A stretch of DNA of 64,000 nt from NCBI GenBank assembly GCA_002383485.1, contig DFYY01000053.1, forward strand, positions 1 through 64,000. The letters are read 5' to 3'. The stretch comes from Bacteroidales bacterium UBA4070 (lineage in GTDB: Bacteria; Bacteroidota; Bacteroidia; Bacteroidales; VadinHA17). This document shows positions 60,783-64,000 of the stretch, one piece after another; position 1 is the first letter of the stretch, and every line of letters starts with the position of its first letter. Below the pieces are notes generated by a model, which ran no database searches, had not been told where the DNA came from, and worked only from the letters and a program-made list of their open reading frames with translations. A program made the translations under genes and the position numbers.

Positions 60783-62195
60783 TCAGTTGCGTGTAGATGT
60801 GGTTGTTCTTGATCCCGTTGATGTGCTCTGCGTATTTCTTCTTCCTGGAGGCGTTGGCATAAAAGGATTGGAGGTCACCTCCTGCTCTTTCTTCTCCTTC
60901 ACGGATGCGATTGTCATCTTTGTAACGACTTCGGTGCCTTCTTCCAGCCCTGATTTTACTTCTGTATTGTCTCCGTCGCTCGAACCAAGTTCTACCCGTA
61001 CAGGGTGGATTCCCTTCTCATCCTTTACCCACACCATGGTTGGCATTTTGAATCCCTCCGGAATGGTAACACCTTCCGGCATCTGGCCGCCGGACATGCC
61101 CTGCATTCCGCTGCCTGCTCCCATACCGGCTCCTCCGGGTGCTCCTGTGCCACTCATGCCTGCTGCCGGCCTGCCGGCGCCTCCTGAATTGCCGGTCCCT
61201 CCGGGAATACCTGTGCCACCGACCAGATCATTCTTAGCCCCCGCTGAAGCCATCTCCTTTCCAAACTTTGCCAGAAATTCAGCCTCAGGGGTGAACTTCA
61301 CGGCTTTGTAGGGAATGATGAGCACATCATTTATCTCCTCTGCATATATGACTATGTTGGCCGTCATACCGGGCAGAAGCTTCTGATCAGGATTGGGAGC
61401 ATTGATTATAACGGTATAGGTTACAACACCCGATGTAGTGACCGGCGACAGCCTTATCTGCTCAACGGTGCCGGTAAACTTCTCATCCGGATACGCGTCA
61501 ACGTCAAAATCAACACGCTGACCTCTCCTGATCATTCCGATATCTGATTCGTCTATGTCAGCCTCAACCTGCATCTGGGTAAGATCCTGGGCAATTGTAA
61601 AGATCTCCGGGGTGTTGAAGCTGGCGGCTACCGTCTGCCCTTCATCCACAGCCCTGTTCATTACCACACCGTCTATGGGTGAATATATTGTGGCATAGCC
61701 AAGCTGCACAAGGGACTTGTCATACTGCGCCTGTGAGTTCTTCAGGGTGGCCACCGACCTGTCATAGTTGTACTTTGCCTGATCGTAATCAGCCTCGGCA
61801 ATCAGGTTTTTCTCCCAGAGAGATTTGCTGCGCTCATAGTTCGAGGCCTGGTACTCCATCTCAGCTTTTGCATTGTCAAGGGAGGCAAGCGACTGCTGCA
61901 CACTTGAGCGCAGCGCTGTCTTGTCCAGCTCTGCAAGGACCTGCCCCCTTTTCACCGGTGTGTTGAAGTCCACATACAGTTTTTCAACTATCCCTGAGAC
62001 CTGTGTTCCCACAACAACAGAAGTGATGGCCTCTAAAGCCCCAGTGGCAGTTACGGTTTTGACAATAGAACCCTTCGTTACTTTTGAGGTCTCGAAACTG
62101 TATGTCTTGCTCTTCTTGCAGCTGTGCACTGACAGCAGCGTTACCACAACGGCAGTCAGGATTACTCCGCTGATAAATATGTTCTTTCTTTTCAT
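60783..62195 (-). CDS. MacA/HlyD-type periplasmic adaptor with Gly/Met-rich insert
   Basis: 470 residues. Signal anchor (about 8-24), barrel-sandwich (GALEAITSVVVGTQVSGIVEKLYVDFNTPVKRGQVLAELD), a coiled-coil hairpin (about 95-150), and beta-barrel (QVEADIDESDIGMIRRGQRVDFDVDAYPDEKFTGTVEQI). A low-complexity insert at about 325-385 is almost all Gly, Met, Ala, Pro and Ser with six Met (GMGAGSGMQGMSGGQM), between the barrel and the last domain (EEGTEVV). It bridges the permease and TolC. 26 bases follow the TolC gene. Confidence 0.9.
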   Translation of the reverse strand: MKRKNIFISGVILTAVVVTLLSVHSCKKSKTYSFETSKVTKGSIVKTVTATGALEAITSVVVGTQVSGIVEKLYVDFNTPVKRGQVLAELDKTALRSSVQQSLASLDNAKAEMEYQASNYERSKSLWEKNLIAEADYDQAKYNYDRSVATLKNSQAQYDKSLVQLGYATIYSPIDGVVMNRAVDEGQTVAASFNTPEIFTIAQDLTQMQVEADIDESDIGMIRRGQRVDFDVDAYPDEKFTGTVEQIRLSPVTTSGVVTYTVIINAPNPDQKLLPGMTANIVIYAEEINDVLIIPYKAVKFTPEAEFLAKFGKEMASAGAKNDLVGGTGIPGGTGNSGGAGRPAAGMSGTGAPGGAGMGAGSGMQGMSGGQMPEGVTIPEGFKMPTMVWVKDEKGIHPVRVELGSSDGDNTEVKSGLEEGTEVVTKMTIASVKEKKEQEVTSNPFMPTPPGRRNTQSTSTGSRTTTSTRN

Positions 62196-62221
62196 CTTAT
62201 ATCTTGTTTGGATGTTTCTGC

Positions 62222-63607
62222 TTAAAATGAGAGGGCGACTCCCCGGTAGAAGTCAATTATCTTGTGACTGTATACCAGTTCATACTTTGCCTGGAGCAGG
62301 TTGCTCTCGGCAGCTGTAAGGTTGGTTTTCTGTATAAGGAAGTCTACCGAATTCATTGCACCCAGCTTGAATTTCTCCTCTGAAACGTAATAGGATTCCA
62401 GGGATGCCTCGTACCGGTTTACTGCGGCCTCATAGCTGATGAGTGCTGACTCCGCATCCAGTACGGCCTGTTCCACCTCTTTTCGGAGCTGGTTCCGGGT
62501 ATTGAGCTCATCAAGTTCTGCCGTGGTGATACCGTACCTCGCCCTGGCAACAGCAGTCTTGTTCTGGTTATTGCGAAATATTGGTATCGAAGCCGACAAT
62601 CCCACAGAGGGTGAAAATCCGCTTTTAAGCTGTGATCCCATCTCCGCCGCCTGAGTGAATCCGGTACTCATCCCTGCACTGAGCGACAACGACGGAAGGA
62701 ATCCTCCCCTGGCTATTTCCAGGTCAATGGCGGCACTCTCACGGCTTAATGATGCAATCTTCACCTGGGGTTTTACCGCCAGAGCCTCCTCATAAACGGA
62801 GGCTGCATCAGCAGCGGGGACTGTTGAGATGATGGCATCAATATCCGGACGTGCGATCTCAAACGTTTCATCAACAGGATATTCCATCAGCTGCATAAGG
62901 TTCAGCTTCGCCATCTTCAGGTTATTGATCGCTGTTGCCAGTGAGGACTCTTCTGATGCAAGCTGTGTCTTCACCTGGAGGTAATCGCTGTTGGCGACGG
63001 CACCCAGCGAGAGTCTCTCTGCCGACAGTGCCAGCTCCCCGCGGGTAGACTCAGACTGGTTACGGCTGTTGGTCACCTGCTCCTCTGCATAGAGTACCTG
63101 GAGATAGGCGCTCATGATACTGAGCGAGATGCTCTCACGGGTCTGGTCAGAGCTGTACTGCAGTGATCTGTATTCAAGACCGGCAAGCCTGACCTGGTTC
63201 CTCAGCTGAAAACCGTCAAACAGAGTCAATCCGCTGCTGAGAGAGGCGCTGGTGCGTGATGACCCTGTCCATGAGGTCTCACCCCCGATGCCTGTCTCCT
63301 GCTGCCAGCCCAGGTTTTCGCCAAGGGAGGCACTCAGTGAAGGCCAGCGGTTGTCCTTAGCCTGTTGAAGGCTTATCTCGCCCAGGGTCACGGATACACC
63401 CGCCTTCCGTACCTGTATGTTCTGCTCCAGGGCATACCCGATGCAGTCTGTCAGTGACCACTGCTTCGGCTGAACGGGTCCGGCCGGCGGATACTGATGT
63501 GAATCATCTCCTGCAGTGTACTGCTCCTGCTGGCCATTTGCTGCGGAAAGGGCCGCAAAGAACAGCAGTGCAGTCACAATAAATAGTTTCGTTCTCATTC
63601 TTTTCAT
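62222..63607 (-). CDS. TolC-family outer-membrane efflux protein
   Basis: 461 residues. Signal peptide to about 25, then two repeats of the coiled-coil/strand pattern. SLTDCIGYALEQNIQVRKA and SLGAVANSDYLQVKTQLASEES, KLGAMNSVDFLIQKTNLTAAES are the TolC repeats. It is the first gene of the six-gene operon, with a -7 box at 63627-63634. An earlier ATG at 63607 is used; 63598 is an alternative. Confidence 0.93.
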   Translation of the reverse strand: MKRMRTKLFIVTALLFFAALSAANGQQEQYTAGDDSHQYPPAGPVQPKQWSLTDCIGYALEQNIQVRKAGVSVTLGEISLQQAKDNRWPSLSASLGENLGWQQETGIGGETSWTGSSRTSASLSSGLTLFDGFQLRNQVRLAGLEYRSLQYSSDQTRESISLSIMSAYLQVLYAEEQVTNSRNQSESTRGELALSAERLSLGAVANSDYLQVKTQLASEESSLATAINNLKMAKLNLMQLMEYPVDETFEIARPDIDAIISTVPAADAASVYEEALAVKPQVKIASLSRESAAIDLEIARGGFLPSLSLSAGMSTGFTQAAEMGSQLKSGFSPSVGLSASIPIFRNNQNKTAVARARYGITTAELDELNTRNQLRKEVEQAVLDAESALISYEAAVNRYEASLESYYVSEEKFKLGAMNSVDFLIQKTNLTAAESNLLQAKYELVYSHKIIDFYRGVALSF

Positions 63608-63626
63608 TTTGTGAAATATGATCAGA

Positions 63627-63634
63627 CAAAACTA
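63627..63634 (-). promoter_or_regulatory. -7 promoter element of the efflux/two-component operon
   Basis: Minus-strand TAGTTTTG, 19 bases before the TolC ATG. No clear -33 TTTG at the usual distance. Confidence 0.5.
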
Positions 63635-63808
63635 TTACGGGCAGCTGCCGGCTGAAAATCTTTTAGACCGGCAGGCAGGATTCGCCGACGGAAGACGATC
63701 ATTTACCGACGGAATGACAAGACGTTTTTGTGCAGGATTGTGTGAGACGGAGCTTGTGGCAACTGGTCAGGGAGAGGATAATCAGTTCCCCGGGCAGGGT
63801 CCGGATAA

Positions 63809-64000
63809 TCAAGTACCTGATCCTGGTTCGGTGGCAGTACGGATTCCTTCAGCTACTTCCGGGAGGATTCCCATCCTCACATATACCGGACTGACCAGCT
63901 TCCTTAGCTCCGGCAGCCGCCTGTAAAAGACCAGCGCTCCCAGCAGACAGACTATACCTCCGATGAACATGGTCCAGGGCGTTCCCAGCCACTTGGCCAT
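63809..64000 (-). CDS. C-terminal end of an MFS-type transporter (cut)
   Basis: 63 codons, open to the window edge. TPWTMFIGGIVCLLGALVFYRRLPELRKLVSPVYVRMG fits the last helix and tail of enterobactin-exporter-like MFS transporters of Bacteroidota. It would be upstream of the TolC operon on the same strand, 201 bases away. That 201-base gap holds only the TolC -7 box. The substrate cannot be inferred. Confidence 0.7.
   Translation of the reverse strand: MAKWLGTPWTMFIGGIVCLLGALVFYRRLPELRKLVSPVYVRMGILPEVAEGIRTATEPGSGT

Noticed and set aside
63618..63926. 102-codon frame at the right edge
   Set aside because: It starts inside the TolC promoter region and runs into the MFS tail on the opposite strand; no features.

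Overview
The window looks like a chromosomal segment of a Bacteroidota bacterium, most likely of the Bacteroidales/Marinilabiliales type. The signs are many Bacteroidota-type promoters (TAnnTTTG at -7), a type IX secretion (T9SS) sorting domain, TonB-dependent transport, an S46 dipeptidyl-peptidase, DUF5916 outer-membrane proteins, a methylmalonyl-CoA mutase pair and a membrane pyrophosphatase of the Na+/K+ type. No rRNA, tRNA, CRISPR array, insertion sequence or prophage was seen. Coding density is high and no gene-free stretch exceeds about 250 bases.

Layout. 1-1.4 kb: the tail of a cut gene, a small lipoprotein, a degenerate 46-50 bp repeat cluster and a flavodoxin-like gene. 1.4-7.4 kb: mutL, two rhomboid proteases, a membrane-anchored EEP-family hydrolase and a PLP dehydratase. 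7.4-9 kb: a tripartite hipB-hipS-hipT toxin-antitoxin locus with a candidate operator. 9-14 kb: membrane pyrophosphatase and a secreted S9D-type peptidase. 14-20.6 kb: translation and replication genes (threonylcarbamoyl-AMP synthase, rimM, rpsP, dnaE, thioredoxin, LOG protein). 20.7-26.4 kb: a two-gene operon joining an exported TPR-caspase protein to a periplasmic-propeller/PP2C sensor phosphatase. 26.4-30.5 kb: ribD, prmC, recX, two small membrane proteins and a thioredoxin-fold lipoprotein. 30.5-36.8 kb: methylmalonyl-CoA mutase (mutB, mutA), prfB with a programmed +1 frameshift, and higBA. 36.9-42 kb: a collagen/C1q-like exported protein, a T9SS cargo protein, a flippase and a glycosyltransferase (both with in-frame minisatellites) and rnhB. 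42-46.4 kb: S46 peptidase, MarC, rnhA, a SiaC-like protein and a YbaK-type deacylase. 46.5-52.2 kb: two tandem DUF5916 genes followed by a 62-codon remnant of the DNA glycosylase Tag that keeps only the zinc-snap ends. 52-57 kb: TonB receptor, two paralogous lipoproteins and a divergent TonB. 57-63.6 kb: a six-gene run TolC-HlyD-ABC ATPase-ABC permease-LytS-type kinase-LytTR regulator. The window ends in a cut MFS transporter.

Functional links. PrmC (27.5 kb) would methylate the GGQ loop of the RF2 encoded at 35 kb. Methylmalonyl-CoA mutase fits propionate/succinate metabolism, and the pyrophosphatase would recover energy from PPi. The S9 and S46 peptidases and TonB receptor suggest peptide and oligomer scavenging. 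Three findings best deserve a second look: the caspase/PP2C operon, the core-deleted mini-Tag with all four zinc ligands in register, and the TonB-receptor locus with two homologous lipoproteins of unknown ligand. All product calls come from reading the sequence by eye; no database search was run.
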